Source: Anadara kagoshimensis
Taxonomy: Eukaryota > Mollusca > Bivalvia > Arcoida > Arcidae
Length of the DNA: 64,000 nt
NCBI GenBank assembly: GCA_021292105.1
Contig: CM037869.1
Coordinates: 6,260,204 to 6,324,203, forward strand
Direction of reading: 5' to 3'
The notes under the pieces were generated by a model, which was not told where the DNA came from, made no database searches, and worked only from the letters and a program-made list of their open reading frames with translations. This document shows positions 40,601-52,880 of this stretch, piece by piece. Within the stretch, counting starts at the first letter, position 1, and the number at the start of each line of letters is the position of its first letter. The position numbers and the translations under genes were made by a program.

Positions 40601-41739
40601 TATTGACACTCCGACAAGGGAGGATATTGTCTACATGTGGCCTGTCTGTCAATGTTCTGACTGTTCTATTGACACTCCGACAAGGGAGGATATTGTCTAC
40701 ATGTGGCCTGTCTGCCAATGTTCAGACTGTTCTATTGACACTCCGACAAGGGAGGATATTGTCTACATGTGGCCTGTCTGTCAATGTTCAGACTGTTCTA
40801 TTGACACTCTGACAAGGGAGGATATTGTCTACATGTGGCCTGTCTGCCAATGTTCAGACTGTTCTATTGACACTCCGACAAGGGAGGATATTGTCTACAT
40901 GTGGCCTGTCTGCCAATGTTCAGACTGTTCTATTGACACTCCGACAAGGGAGGATATTGTCTACATGTGGCCTGTCTGTCAATGTTCTGACTGTTCTATT
41001 GACACTCCGACAAGGGAGGATATTGTCTACATGTGGCCTGTCTGCCAATGTTCAGACTGTTCTATGACACTCCGACAAGGGAGGATATTGTCTACATGTG
41101 GCCTGTCTGTCAATGTTCAGACTGTTCTATTGACACTCTGACAAGGGAGGATATTGTCTACATGTGGCCTGTCTGTCAATGTTCAGACTGTTCTATTGAC
41201 ACTCCGACAAGGGAGGATATTGTCTACATGTGGCCTGTCTGCCAATGTTCAGACTGTTCTATTGACACTCTGACAAGGGAGGATATTGTCTACATGTGGC
41301 CTGTCTGTCAATGTTCAGACTGTTCTATTGACACTCCGACAAGGGAGGATATTGTCTACATGTGGCCTGTCTGTCAATGTTCAGACTGTTCTATTGACAC
41401 TCTGACAAGGGAGGATATTGTCTACATGTGGCCTGTCTGTCAATGTTCAGACTGTTCTATTGACACTCCGACAAGGGAGGATATTGTCTACATGTGGCCT
41501 GTCTGTCAATGTTCAGACTGTTCTATTGACACTCTGACAAGGGAGGATATTGTCTACATGTGGCCTGTCTGTCAATGTTCAGACTGTTCTATTGACACTC
41601 CGACAAGGGAGGATATTGTCTACATGTGGCCTGTCTGTCAATGTTCTGACTGTTCTATTGACACTCAAATGTCTACATATGTGGCCTGTCTGCCAATGTT
41701 CAGACTGTTCTATTGACACTCCGACAAGGGAGGATATTG
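37660..41739 (+). repeat. 66-bp minisatellite, about 62 copies
   Basis: Unit order: gtctacatgtggcctgtctg, ccaatgttcagactgttcta, ttgacactccgacaagggag, gatatt. Variable sites: tc/cc in ctgYcaatg, cag/ctg in gttcWg, and ccg/cag/ctg in actNNg. Two units have lost a base (about 39300 and 41065). From 41100 to 41640 ccg and ctg units alternate (132-bp dimer). The period is a multiple of three, so two + strand frames stay open for hundreds of codons. Confidence 0.98.
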
Positions 41740-42639
41740 AACCCCATTAAACCAATCTGTTGTACATATCTAAGAACTGTTGATTAATTCATATATTTCC
41801 AGGTCATTAAAATGTTTATGGTTTCTTCTTGTATTTCCTGTGTAGTTTCTGCTGATTGATTTCTACCCTATATTTATTCATTAGACTGTACTGATATTTG
41901 ATTTTTACTGTATATTTATTCATTAGATACTACAGATAATGTTCTGTATTTTTTCTTTGTATTCCATCCTGATTCTTACTTCCGATATAGATTTATTTTA
42001 TTATTCCAAGTAATTGATATAGACATGTAATATTTTTGTTGTTTTAACTTTAATTGTGTTTTTATTGGTATGAAGAAGAAGGTCATTGGCTTTTGTTTGA
42101 TTGGTATAGGAAAAGTCATTGGCTTTGTTTGATTGGTATGGAGGAAAAGAATGTCATTGTCTTTTGAATGTGAATCATAAGGGTGTCTTTTTTATGAGAG
42201 GTTCTGTGTCCCTGTGATTGGTGAACTGAATTCTGTGTGGATTTTGGAGTTTGAAATAGGAATTTTTTTAATAGCTCACTTAAAATGGCTGCAGAGGATG
42301 AATCTATAACATTTGCCAAGCCTATTTAAACAGGACTTAGAAAACTGAAAATTAAAATTAAGTCTGTTTCAATATATAGTAAAAGCTTGATTCAATTCAA
42401 GATTGTCCATTTTCATTTAAAACACCATAATGGACTAATATTTTCCTATCAAAGTTTTGCAAAGTCATATTCCTTTGAAATTTTAATCATGTTTTTGCAA
42501 TCTTTACCAACAGTTTAATGGGAAAATGTGAACAGCATGTATTGTTCTGCATAGTGGTGTGCTTGTTCCTTACAACTCATAATGTCACCAAGCTTCACAG
42601 TTGATAGCAATTAAATCCAGTTTTATACTCTGAAATCAT
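41740..42639. other. Giant intron, no gene
   Basis: Short degenerate tandem repeats: tattcattaga-tact blocks (41870-41935) and three copies of gtcattggcttttgtttgat-tggtat (42078-42160). No coding evidence. Confidence 0.55.
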
Positions 42640-42830
42640 TTGTGCCAAGCCTGCCATGACATGGGGTTTTCCAAAGGACCCCATGACTTTCATTTCTAAA
42701 TGCTGAGTGCTTGATGAAAAAACAGTCCCTAACTATTTTCTTGGTCAGATCCGGCCGGTATTCGAATTTCTAACCGTCAACCCCCACATATCAAGCCAAC
42801 AGTGAGCTACTGCAGCGGTACAGGTTAATG
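42640..42830 (-). repeat. SINE-B copy, antisense
   Basis: ccaaaggaccccatgacttt, aaatgctgagtgcttgatga, acagtccctaactattttct, then a head with ggtattcgaatttctaacc (antisense B box) and gagctactgcagcggta. Confidence 0.65.
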
Positions 42831-44460
42831 TAGATTTGTAAATCTTGAGTCATGATGTCCACAGAAATTAGAACACCATGAAAATTGAGAATTGTATCAG
42901 TGTAATATTTCTGCCACGATTTCTATCATTTTACAATACATGATATACAATTATTACAAATGATCTATGAATATGGAATTGAATTTCATACAATTGTTTT
43001 TATTATGTGGCTGTATATGAAATATTTTGCTGTATAAAATCACAATACTTCTTCATGATAACATGATCATAAGTCATATATACACACAGGTTATTTAGAA
43101 TATTTTTACTATAGGAAATTAATTTGAAAAAAAAACCAACATTTAGATATTAAACTTGCATTTCATTGTCACAGACTTGACAAAAAAAAAAAGAGAGAAT
43201 GTTTGTCATTTTGCTTGGTGGTTCTCTCTGGATATTCTTGTTTCTTTCACCATCCCAGTACTGACCATGTCCATATACGTGAAAGAATTTTCATTGTTGA
43301 AAATGCACCAATACTGCTCTGCAGTCCATACCTTATAATTACTGAGGGAGCCAGATGAGATGGTTAAAATTATAGTTACCTGTAATTAAAAACAATGGGA
43401 GAGTATTGAACATCAGGCTGATTAAAACTTAATAACATCTGATCATTTGTCTCAGTCAGATGACCACATGTGTGTAAAAAGAAACATTCTATACACTGCC
43501 GTGTGTTCTATAAATTATTATACTTGTTGAAAACTGGTCATTTAAAGTCTAAAACATCTTCACAAAATTAAATTGTTAAAAACACCATTCTGATAAAGCC
43601 AAGTGTTTTTCAGCTAAATTAGTGTTTTTATCTTGGTCTTGTTTTCATATTTTTCTCAAAATTTGTTTTAAAAATTTTTTTCATGGGGAAAAAATTGTTG
43701 CATACATTAAAATTATGAAGTTATCACTTTCAAATACTGCAAAAAACTTCAATATTTCATTTCTATAAATGAAATTTGACAATGATGATCATACTATAAA
43801 CCTATGGCAAATATGAATTTATATAGTTATTTATGGATGGCAGTTTATAGGGAATTAGTATTTTTTAAGATGCACAGATAATAATGGTCTTGGGATTTAA
43901 AAACATGACTGCAATGTCTTGGAATGACGACAAAATTTTTATGACATTCTTGAAATATTCTTACATGTCAATTTTCATTTATTTTCTCTGTATAATTCCC
44001 CAGTCATATACATTCTAATGAATTGATATAGCCACAGACGATGATGAAATTCCCATTTGATTATATTAATAACTGGTCCACGAGACAGTATAATGGAAAA
44101 CCTGGACTGGACTCTCCACTTTGAACTTTGATTTTGATTTACTGTACTGTATAAAAAGAAATATTAGTGGCAGGAAAATATCATGGTTTTGATCTTCTTG
44201 ACTATTTTGTGGCAAGAAATTTTCACTGTTCCCACTGTAGAGAAAGGGTACCAAGTTAATTATGAAATTTTAGTTGAGAAAAGATATTTTGGCAGTACAA
44301 GAGTCATCGTGAAAATCTCATATTTTTTCCTCGCAAATATTTCTTCTTATATAGCACTGTATTTAACATTAATAACTTTGTTTTTTAACAATGAAAACTC
44401 TGTATCTTTACTGGATATAATTCAATTACAATCATCACTGGTAAATGACCATGGTATACT
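42831..44460. other. Giant intron, no gene
   Basis: AT-rich. A frame at 44183-44686 is open for 167 codons but has no family resemblance and runs into simple repeat. Confidence 0.5.
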
Positions 44461-44475
44461 GTATATTCTGTCCAG

Positions 44476-44625
44476 AGTCAAAGTCAAGGGTCATAGTTCA
44501 AAAGTCCAAGTTCAGAGACCCAAGTCCAAACCCAAAATTAAAGTCCAGATTTCAATTTCAAAGTCCAAGTCCAGAGACCAAGTCCAAAGTCCCAGAAAAA
44601 AGTATAAGTCAAGTCCAAAAACCAG
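44476..44625 (+). repeat. Short tandem repeat, aagtccar unit
   Basis: Many imperfect copies of caaagtcca / aagtccaga within 150 bp. Confidence 0.75.
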
Positions 44626-44737
44626 TCCAGCTTTTCCATTACACCCCACCATATTGTCAATTTATGATTATATCATATTCTTATAAGACAAGATTAATCT
44701 ATATACAGATATAAAGGACTAATCTTGGTGACATACG

Positions 44738-45420
44738 TCCAGTCTGTCCTTAGTTAAGACAAATATCTCAATTAGATAGAAATGATAAGGTCTGATGGAG
44801 AGAGTACATGTCATAAAACTTAAATGAAGGGGAATGGAGTACATATTCTGCCGGTCAGTTGATGATGGAGATATCTTGAGTACCCAGAAAACTTGGATCT
44901 TCGGGAAACCAACTGACAAAGTAGTTTTAGTTAAGACAAATGTCTTAATCTGATATATAGATTGAAATGATAAGGTCTGATGGAGAGAGTACATGTCGTA
45001 AAAGTTATATGAACAGGAGTGGAGTACATATTGAGGCGGTTAGTTCATAGATAGCGGAAGACACTGGGGTGGTTGGAGAAAAAAAAGAAACTCAGATCTC
45101 CTGCAAGCCAACTGACAAACTGGTGTACGTTATATATATACAATATATGTTGTCATAAAACTTAAATTAAACATAAATAAAGAGGAGTGGAGTACTTATC
45201 CAAGCGGTTAGTTCATAGATGGTGGAGTACTTATCCAAGCGGTTAGTTCATAGATGGTGGAGTACTTATCCAAGCGGTTAGTTCATAGATGGTGGAGAAC
45301 ACTTGAGTGTCTGGAGAAAAAACTCAGCTATCCCGCAAGCCAACCAACAAACTGATTTTAGTTAAGACAAATGTCTTAATTAGATGTATAGATAGAAATG
45401 ATTAAGTCTTGGGATCTTAG
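44738..45420 (-). repeat. Tandem array of antisense SINE-A-derived segments
   Basis: About three copies of a roughly 210-bp segment containing gttaagacaaatgtcttaat, agaaatgataaggtctgatg and an antisense SINE-A part (tggagtacatattgaggcgg, ttagttcatagat, agccaactgacaaactg). Inside the last copy a 36-bp block (gtacttatccaagcggttag + ttcatagatggtgga) is itself repeated three times at 45191-45298. Confidence 0.75.
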
Positions 45421-47654
45421 TGAGTAGGATTGGAACCTATGTATAGTCCATAAACAAGTACTCAATACACACGGATGGCACATTTTGCCATATAGGGAAC
45501 AGTGATTTCTTTGTCTGAAATTACTACTGAATAAAGATAATTTACCCTGGGAAAATTACCATAATTCACTGATTTGACCACTAAAATTCCCACAAAAACA
45601 GTGAAAACACTAGTAAATTAAATCTAGTTGTCCTTACTCAAAAGATATTGTGACAATATAACACCTTTGCAATGAGTATGCTAGCTATTTCAAGCATGTC
45701 AAAATGCTGTTGAACTTTCCTATTCCTTAAGGCAAAAAGAAGATTTTGAAAAATGAAGACTTTCTGAAATTCTTGATGATGAATTAATAAATCCACCTGT
45801 GACCATAAGCATAGTATACCCCACACAACTGAGTTTTCATATGTTGGACTACCACAATAAGTTACAGGTCAAGTTCACATTTCGTTCTGCCCTGCTGATT
45901 TTAAGGCATATTTTTTTTTACATAAATGACAGCCCTTGGTCCATTATGTTGGATGGTGGGGGTATGTGAGTTCAATATGTGGGAGGGTGGGGGTATGTGA
46001 GCTCGATATGTGGGAGGGTGGGGGTATGTGAGCTTGCTCACTAAGGTTCTTTCATTTATGAACAGTCTTTTAATCTGATATGACATAATGATGACAACAT
46101 TTAGGGATTGTTAATAAATAGTAATTATACACCCCATACTGTTTATTATTAACTTAAATAAAACCTCCATTATTTATACAAAGACAATGTAATATGTAGA
46201 CACATTATCCTGATATCCTGCTGAAAATATCAATTATTTATCTGTTATAGATGTATAATTCCAGAGATGCAGTCTGACATAAAACACAATGATATTCCTA
46301 TTTCTGCCTCAGTAGTTATTTTATTATATCATGTAATATGATATCTGTCCTGCCTGGCTATTATAGCAGTTGAATGAAGGTTAAATTTAGGTTTTGCTTT
46401 TCCAACTTTGGCTTTTTTGGCTCCATGTGTCAGAAAGTGAAAGATGCTATGTTTCCATTCCTGGTAGCCAGAATCACTATTTGCTACTAATTTCTGGGAA
46501 AGGCTTTAAAAAAGAAACGAATTTTACAAATGTTGGAATTTTTGGTACTAGAAATAATAATTTTAAATTCATAGAAACCTAGAAGGTGTGTGTTAAAGTC
46601 AAGCCTTTATGGTGACTTTAGGAGGTTAAGGCATAAGTGTAAAAATCTTGACCTGGGCATTAAACACTCCACTCCCCTGTACTCGGTACATTTGAAATTT
46701 GCAATAAAAATGATAGATTTTTTTAAATATAGATTTTAGTTTTTGCTTAGATAAAATTAAACATACAAGTTTATAAGTATTTGGAGATTATTGAACCCTG
46801 GAAGATAGTGGAACCCTTCTGTAATATATAATTGAAGCCAAGAAAGTTTAAGTGTACAGAATTTTCTTTACAATTGGACGTAAAATTGGGGCCAAATTTC
46901 TGTTCCATCAATTTATTTTGATGCATCTAGAGGCAACTAAATCTTCTAAATGTGATATAAATAAAGCTTATCAGCATTCATGATACCTCATTACCCAAGA
47001 TATATATTTTACTTAAAGGGATCATGGGCTCAATTTTTCATAGATAATCTAAACGAGCGAATATTGCAATAAAATTTTACAATTTAGGCTCTCATCATCT
47101 CCGTTTGATTCCCAAAAGATGAATATTTGCAATATAAATCTTAATGTTAGTATTAAATATTACAATTGAAGCCCTCATATTGGGATTACATTTCTGTGGT
47201 TATATCTCTCACTGGAACATTTTATTAACTATGGTTCATGCTTTAAATGTCGGCTTTTAGTGTGGCAATATCGATTCCTGCTCTCATCCAAATTTTAACT
47301 CATTCTGTATCTTCAGGGCATAAATTTGATACTGTAATACAAAGCAGAATTTCGTTTTATTAATTTTAAAGCAATTACGAAAATGTTACTTGAAATTTTC
47401 TGTGTCATTTAGTTTGCAATTTCTCTGAACAAGTTGGTCTATCTGTGTAGCTTGTTATTAAATGAAATGTTGATAAGATAACATAGAAATTTTCTTGTCA
47501 ATTTACATGCTGGGCTTGAAAATCTGTTAATTTAACAGCGTGAACAGATAGCCTGAAGATGCAGTATGAGTTTTTAATTATTTTTTTATATAAATGAATT
47601 GTCTGGATGTTAAGTTGTACTTGTTTGTCTTTCAATAGTGTTTGAAATCAACCT
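45421..47654. other. Giant intron, no gene
   Basis: Holds a G-rich 31-bp repeat (three copies of gtgggagggtgggggtatgt-gag, 45950-46035) and a SINE-A tail fragment at about 46595-46680. No coding evidence. Confidence 0.5.
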
Positions 47655-47920
47655 CTATTAAAAGGAGGCCTTCATGGCCAAGTGAATTAAACAGTGTTCT
47701 TATGGATCACACTGCCTCTCACCGCCTAGGGGTAAATCATAGTGTGAGATAATTTGTCAGTTTGGTTGCAGAAGGTTAGTGGTTTTCTCTGTGCACTCTG
47801 GTTTTCTCTATGCACTCTGGTTTTCTCCATCATCCCTGAACTGGCTGCCTCAACGTAAGTGAATTTTTTTTTGACTGGGGCGTAAAATTCTATTACACCA
47901 TCCAACTCTACTCTATTCAA
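47655..47920 (+). repeat. SINE-A copy, full length
   Basis: Head aggccttcatggccaagtg (A-box-like), cctctcaccgcctaggggta, body agtgtgagataatttgtcag, ttgcagaaggttagtggttt, a duplicated tctctatgcactctggttt, and tail tgactggggcgtaaaattc. Confidence 0.8.
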
Positions 47921-48599
47921 AGCCATATTTGATGCAACTTTCTTGAAAATCTTGTCTTTATGCTGTTGCTGTTTTTCAGAGCAGGTATTCAATTTGATTT
48001 GGTCACTGTTCTTATCTACAGATTAAACCATTGTGTTTGTAGTAGAGCTGTGTCGGACTGAAAGATGTCTCTTGTGATCATTTGTGAAATTCCATCTGAG
48101 GAACCGTCAAATTTATCCATAAATGTGTGACTGGGGCATGATGCACTTTTCTTTAAAATGATATTTTATAGTTGTCTGTGTTTCAAAGCGGGTATTTAAC
48201 GTTCTGATTTGATTTGGGTCACTTGCCATTGAAATTCAGATACAATAATAGTGTTGTCATTTGTCTTGGACAAGAAAACAAAAAAAAATCATTTCCATCT
48301 GTCAAACGAAGCAGGATGGTAAAATGTCTTTATGTATGTACACAGCCTGGGGTCTGTTTGCTACCGACACACGTTTTAATTACATGGCGTTGTTTCAAAT
48401 GCAGATGACATTTTGGGTTGATAGGTAAAAAAAAGACAGATCTCACAAAAAATCATTAATAAATATCTGTTTGGATTTGAAAATCAGAAATAAAGAAATT
48501 GTTTTATGTCAGACATGCAGAGATATTTTGTCAAATCCATTCATTGGGGAATGGGGGAGGGTGTTAATAGAATGACAATTTTGTAAAAAGGGTAAAGTT
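47921..48599. other. Giant intron, no gene
   Basis: Contains a loose duplication (gtttttcagagcaggtattc at about 47970 and tgtttcaaagcgggtattta at about 48180). No coding evidence. Confidence 0.5.
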
Positions 48600-48905
48600 G
48601 AGTAGTAGAGTTTTACATCCCAGTTGCAATTCTTTTACTGATATTGAGATGGTCAGTTGAAGGAAACTGGAGTGCTGGAAAAAAATATACCAACCTTAGG
48701 CAAGTGAACTGACAAAGTTTCTTGTACTAGGATCTGTCCCAGTCATGATTCACTAACACTTGAGTGGTCCATTCATGGATGGTGGAGAAAACATGAGTGG
48801 CCAGAGAAAACCACTGGCATCCAATAAGTGGCAAACTTTCTGATACTATAAGGATCTGTCATGAGTGGGATTTGAACCTTAAGGCAATAAGAAGTGTTGA
48901 GGGGC
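48600..48905 (-). repeat. Two adjacent antisense SINE-A segments
   Basis: tttacatcccagttgcaatt begins one segment; actgacaaagtttcttgtac then ggatctgtcccagtcatg follow, then a second block (gtccattcatggatggtgga, ccagagaaaaccactggcat, gagtgggatttgaacctt). Confidence 0.65.
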
Positions 48906-49359
48906 ACTATAATTAGGTTTTACTATACAGTGGAACCTGCCTTAAAAGCCACCTGGTTTCAAGTGTCAGTAATATTTTATTCATATTGTTCTTTATTCAT
49001 GTTATTTGAACCTCTTTATAAGGACCACCTTCCCATAAAGGTCACTTTTACTGGTCCCCTTTGGTGACCTTTACAGACAGGTTTTGCTATATACTAGACA
49101 CTTGTTCAGTATTGATAAAAAAACATGTTATCTGTATTTTTGCATTATATCATAACCCAAGTTAATTTTCATCAATCATAAATATAAAAAATTGTCAATA
49201 TAGACTTGTGTGTTGGCTTCATGTTTATCACATGTTGTGTAGGCTTTGACGAACGACAGACTAAAGTTAATTTTACATCATTTTATGATTTTATAATAAT
49301 CATAAGTTGACCATGACGTATGTACTGTTAAATATTTTGTACTTTAAGTAAAATGATCT

Positions 49360-50060
49360 AATAATGATCAAAATTAGCTGTTGGATAAATAGGATCTAAT
49401 GATGATCAAAATTAGCTGTTGGATAAATAGGATGGCTGAGAGATTTGTATGTAACTAACATAGATGTATATTTAATCCCGCAGTTTGGGTTAAGGCTTGA
49501 GAAATATTTTGTAAAAGATAAATTTATTGGCACTCCTCCTTGAGAGAATGGGTTAGAGTGGTGACATCAGATAAATAGGATGGCAGAGAGATTTGTATAT
49601 ATTTAACATAGATGTATTTATAATCCCACAGATCATCAATATAGGGAATATAGGCTTAAAATGTAGAATATTTTGTTAATATTAAATATATTTATACCCT
49701 TTCCTTACTCCCCTACCTCCTCGATTTGAGTTGGAGGGGTTGGGTATGTTGAAAAGTAGGATTGCTGAGAGATTTGTATATAACTAACATAGATTACAAA
49801 TGTATTGTGTTTACTGTTAAAAGTATTTATATCCCACCTCTACCTCCCCGATTTGAGTTGGAGGGGGTTGGGGAAATGTGTGGGTATATTGGAAAAGAAG
49901 GATTGCTCTGAATGTAAAAATATTTTGTTAATGTTAAAAATATATATTCCTACCCAGTTTGATTTAGAGGGGGTGGGATTATTAGAAAACACACGGATGG
50001 CTAAGAGATTTGTATTGTGTTTATTATAGGCTCAAAATATATGAATAGTTTAATCTCTCC
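49360..50060. repeat. Degenerate tandem repeat, about 100-190-bp spacing
   Basis: gatggctgagagatttgtat, aactaacatagatgtat and cctacctcctcgatttgagt-tggagggg blocks recur four to five times with different spacing. Confidence 0.6.
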
Positions 50061-50069
50061 CATACCCTA

Positions 50070-50235
50070 TAGCACCTCTCACTGTCTTAGTTAGAATTCC
50101 ACTTGTGACAGATCTGAGAAAAGTTTGTCAGTTTGTTTGCCTGAGGTCATGGCACTCAGGTTTCCTACCCCATCTTAGAACTGACTGCTTCCATAAAAGT
50201 GAAAGAATCTTGACTTAATTGTTTTATTGATTTAA
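50070..50235 (+). repeat. SINE-A copy
   Basis: cctctcactgtcttagttag, aaagtttgtcagtttgtttg, agaactgactgcttcc, gtgaaagaatcttgactt. Confidence 0.6.
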
Positions 50236-51179
50236 TTGCCTTTGCGCCAATATTTTTTTTTGCTAAATAGGCCTTAAATCTAGGTATTAGACACTATAGC
50301 TTCACTCCATAATATCATTCACTATTTGTTGTAGGAAGTATGTATACTTGGAGTGATTTCTGTAGTAAAACAATAGTTTTACATAATACAGTTAAACCTG
50401 CTTTAAATGTCACCTCTAACTAAGGGCTACATCTTTTAGTAAAATCTTATCCCAATTTGCTCTTAATACATGTTTTGAACCTGTATTTATTGCCACCTGT
50501 CCATAAGGTATACTTGCCTATGACTTTGGCATAAGTTATACAATTGGAAGGACAAGGTTTAATTACTGTCCAAGAGTGCAAGACAGGAGACCCAGTGTTG
50601 CACATTTGTTTAAAAATATCAATGCTGTGCTCATGAAAGTGTTTGTGATCAGAATCTTTAGCTGCCTATAAAAGTAAAGAAACAAATGTATTAAAAATTT
50701 AATTATTGGTTTTTTAAAACTTAACAATCAAAATTTACCTAAACTTACTCCTAGTCTTAAAAAATTATTTGAGTATGCATAAAGGCCATTTTTCTTTTTC
50801 TCTTGTGTAAAGACATGTTTGGCTGTATAACAGATTGTTAGAATTAATAGATTATATGTATAGACATTATTGATGGGTGTTTTCTATTGTTTTAACAAAT
50901 CTGTAAACACTAATTTGTCCTTGATGATGGATCGTTATCGTAACAGGAAGTTATCCTTAAACGCCATGGGCAAATAAGGAAATTAATGCTGATTGGCTGC
51001 AGTGGTTAACCTCTTTGTGTATATGTAGGGGATACACTCAGAATGTTCTATCCAAGTAGATATGTACAGTAAAACCTTGATGATTCATCACCTATATTTA
51101 TTGACCCAAATTTTGGCTCTATTAGGACGTTTAGCTTCTTGGCAGAGACATCTGGATTTTTATTGGGATGGAAAGCAAT
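50236..51179. other. Giant intron, no gene
   Basis: AT-rich, nothing specific seen apart from a cagtaaaaccttgatgattc pogo-TIR-like fragment at 51066. Confidence 0.45.
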
Positions 51180-51575
51180 TACTTCCCTTGTTGAAGGTCA
51201 ATAGGTTTCTTTGGGCACTTAGGTTTCCTCCACTATCCATGAACTGACTGTCTCTAGGTGCAAGAATCTTGACTAGAATATAAAACCTAAAATCTGCCAT
51301 AAAATGATCAAATCTGGCTCTGTTTTGGATTACAAAAAACCAGCTTATCTATCCCACAGCAATTTTATTCTTTAGGAGGATTGAGCAAGTTAAAAATCAA
51401 AGCCTTGGTTTAATAGGCCTCAAGGTCTAATGGTCTAAAGTGTATGCTTATGGATCACAGTGCCTCTCATTGCCTAGGTTTGAAAGTTTGTTAGTTGTTA
51501 GTTTGTTTGTCAAAGGTTGATGGTTTCCTCTGGATACTCTGGTTTCCACTACCTTCCATTTACTGATCCCACTGC
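51180..51575 (+). repeat. Two SINE-A copies in tandem orientation
   Basis: A 3' fragment (ggtttcctccactatccatg, aactgactgtctctagg, 51190-51295) and a headed copy at 51415-51575 (aatggtctaaagtgtatgct, gatcacagtgcctctcattg, cctaggtttgaaag). Confidence 0.65.
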
Positions 51576-51794
51576 AATTTCAATCACCAGGGAGATTCAG
51601 CGAGTTATAAATCTAAAACGCTGGTTTAATATGTCAGTAGACACATGTTTTCTTATTGGGATAAAAAGCTATTACCATCAAATGAAAATATCATTATTGT
51701 AATGATGAAACATTTAATGTAACCATGGAAATGGAAATTGTTTGATTTCAAAAGATATTAGAAATCAAATTTGTTATGTTGTATATAAATTGCA

Positions 51795-52290
51795 TGAAAT
51801 TAGGTCATATTTTTATCCAAATATTATAAATTACACAAAATTTTTGGTACTTTTACATAAAATTAGGTCATATTTATATCTGAGTACATAAAATTAGGTC
51901 ATATTGTTATCTGGATATATAAAATTAGGTCATATTGTTATTTGGGTATATAAAATTAGGTCATATTGTTATCTGGATATATAAAGGTCATATTGTTATT
52001 TGGGTATATAAAATTAGGTCATATTGTTATCTGGATATACAAAGGTCATATTGTTATTTGGGTATATAAAATTAGGTCATATTGTTATCTGGATATATAA
52101 AGGTCATATTGTTATCTGGATATATAAAGGTCATATTGTTATTTGGGTATATAAAAATAGGTCATTTTGTTATCTGGATATATAAAGGTCATATTGTTAT
52201 CTGGGTATAAAAAACATTAGGTCATATTGTTATCTGGGTATATAAAATTAGGTCATATTTTAACCGAGTATACAATTAGGTCATATTTTT
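51795..52290 (+). repeat. Minisatellite with about 31-bp unit, about 14 copies
   Basis: Unit aaaattaggtcatattgtta + tctggatatat, alternating with a shorter ataaaggtcatattgttat form and tttgggtatat variants. Confidence 0.9.
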
Positions 52291-52299
52291 TTCCATCTA

Positions 52300-52600
52300 C
52301 AAGCTACTGTGGTAGCGCAGGTAGTAGAGTGCTCACTTCATATGTGGAAGTTGTTGTTTAAATCCTGAAAATAGGCAGTGGATGTTCCAAGCACTCAGCA
52401 TTTAGAAATGTAAGTCACCAGGTCTTTCGGAAGAGACGTCATGTGTCACGACAGGTGTGACATGTTAAAGAACCTTCCCTGCACCTTGCTCTGAGCGCAC
52501 TGCAAAGGTAAAATTTCTGTCACTTCACCCATAGCTGGTGACATTTCTATATAAGTGAAATATTCTTGACTGGGACGAAAACCCATTCTATCAATAAATT
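52300..52600 (+). repeat. SINE-B copy, full length
   Basis: tRNA-like head actgtggtagcgcaggtagt-agagtgctc (A box) and tgtttaaatcctgaaa (B box), body ttcggaagagacgtcatgtg, ctgcaccttgctctgagcgc, aggtaaaatttctgtcac and tail attcttgactgggacgaaaa + cccattctatcaa. The clearest copy of this family. Confidence 0.8.
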
Positions 52601-52659
52601 TTCCTCTACACATGTGCTTTTATCAACCACCTTTTGAGGAGTTGAGTGAGTTTAGTAAT

Positions 52660-52880
52660 GGTGTTTAACGTTCCAGTCAAGAATATTTCACTTATATAGA
52701 GATGTCACCAGCTTTAGGTGAAGGTGCAGAAATTTTGCCTGTATGTTGTGCTGATGGCATTATACGAAGGGTTCTTTATTGTACTATGCCTACCGTTACA
52801 CAGGACCTCGTTTAGTTTAAGTTTCCATCCGAAAGAACCATGACTTTAATTTTGTAATGCAGAGTGCAAATGAAGATTTA
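52660..52880 (-). repeat. SINE-B copy, antisense, 5' truncated
   Basis: ttaacgttccagtcaagaat, atttcacttatatagagatg, tcaccagctttaggtgaagg, then gaaagaaccatgactttaat. It sits about 60 bp after the sense copy, so the two form an inverted pair. Confidence 0.75.

Noticed and set aside
37645..41750. Open frames of 623, 608, 550, 421 and 227 codons as genes
   Set aside because: All are the 66-bp repeat read in different frames; two frames on the same strand are open at once, which a real gene would not need, and no splice or family evidence supports them.
44183..44686. 167-codon open frame as a gene
   Set aside because: No recognisable domain; its second half is translated simple repeat (aagtcca)n; it lies within an intron.
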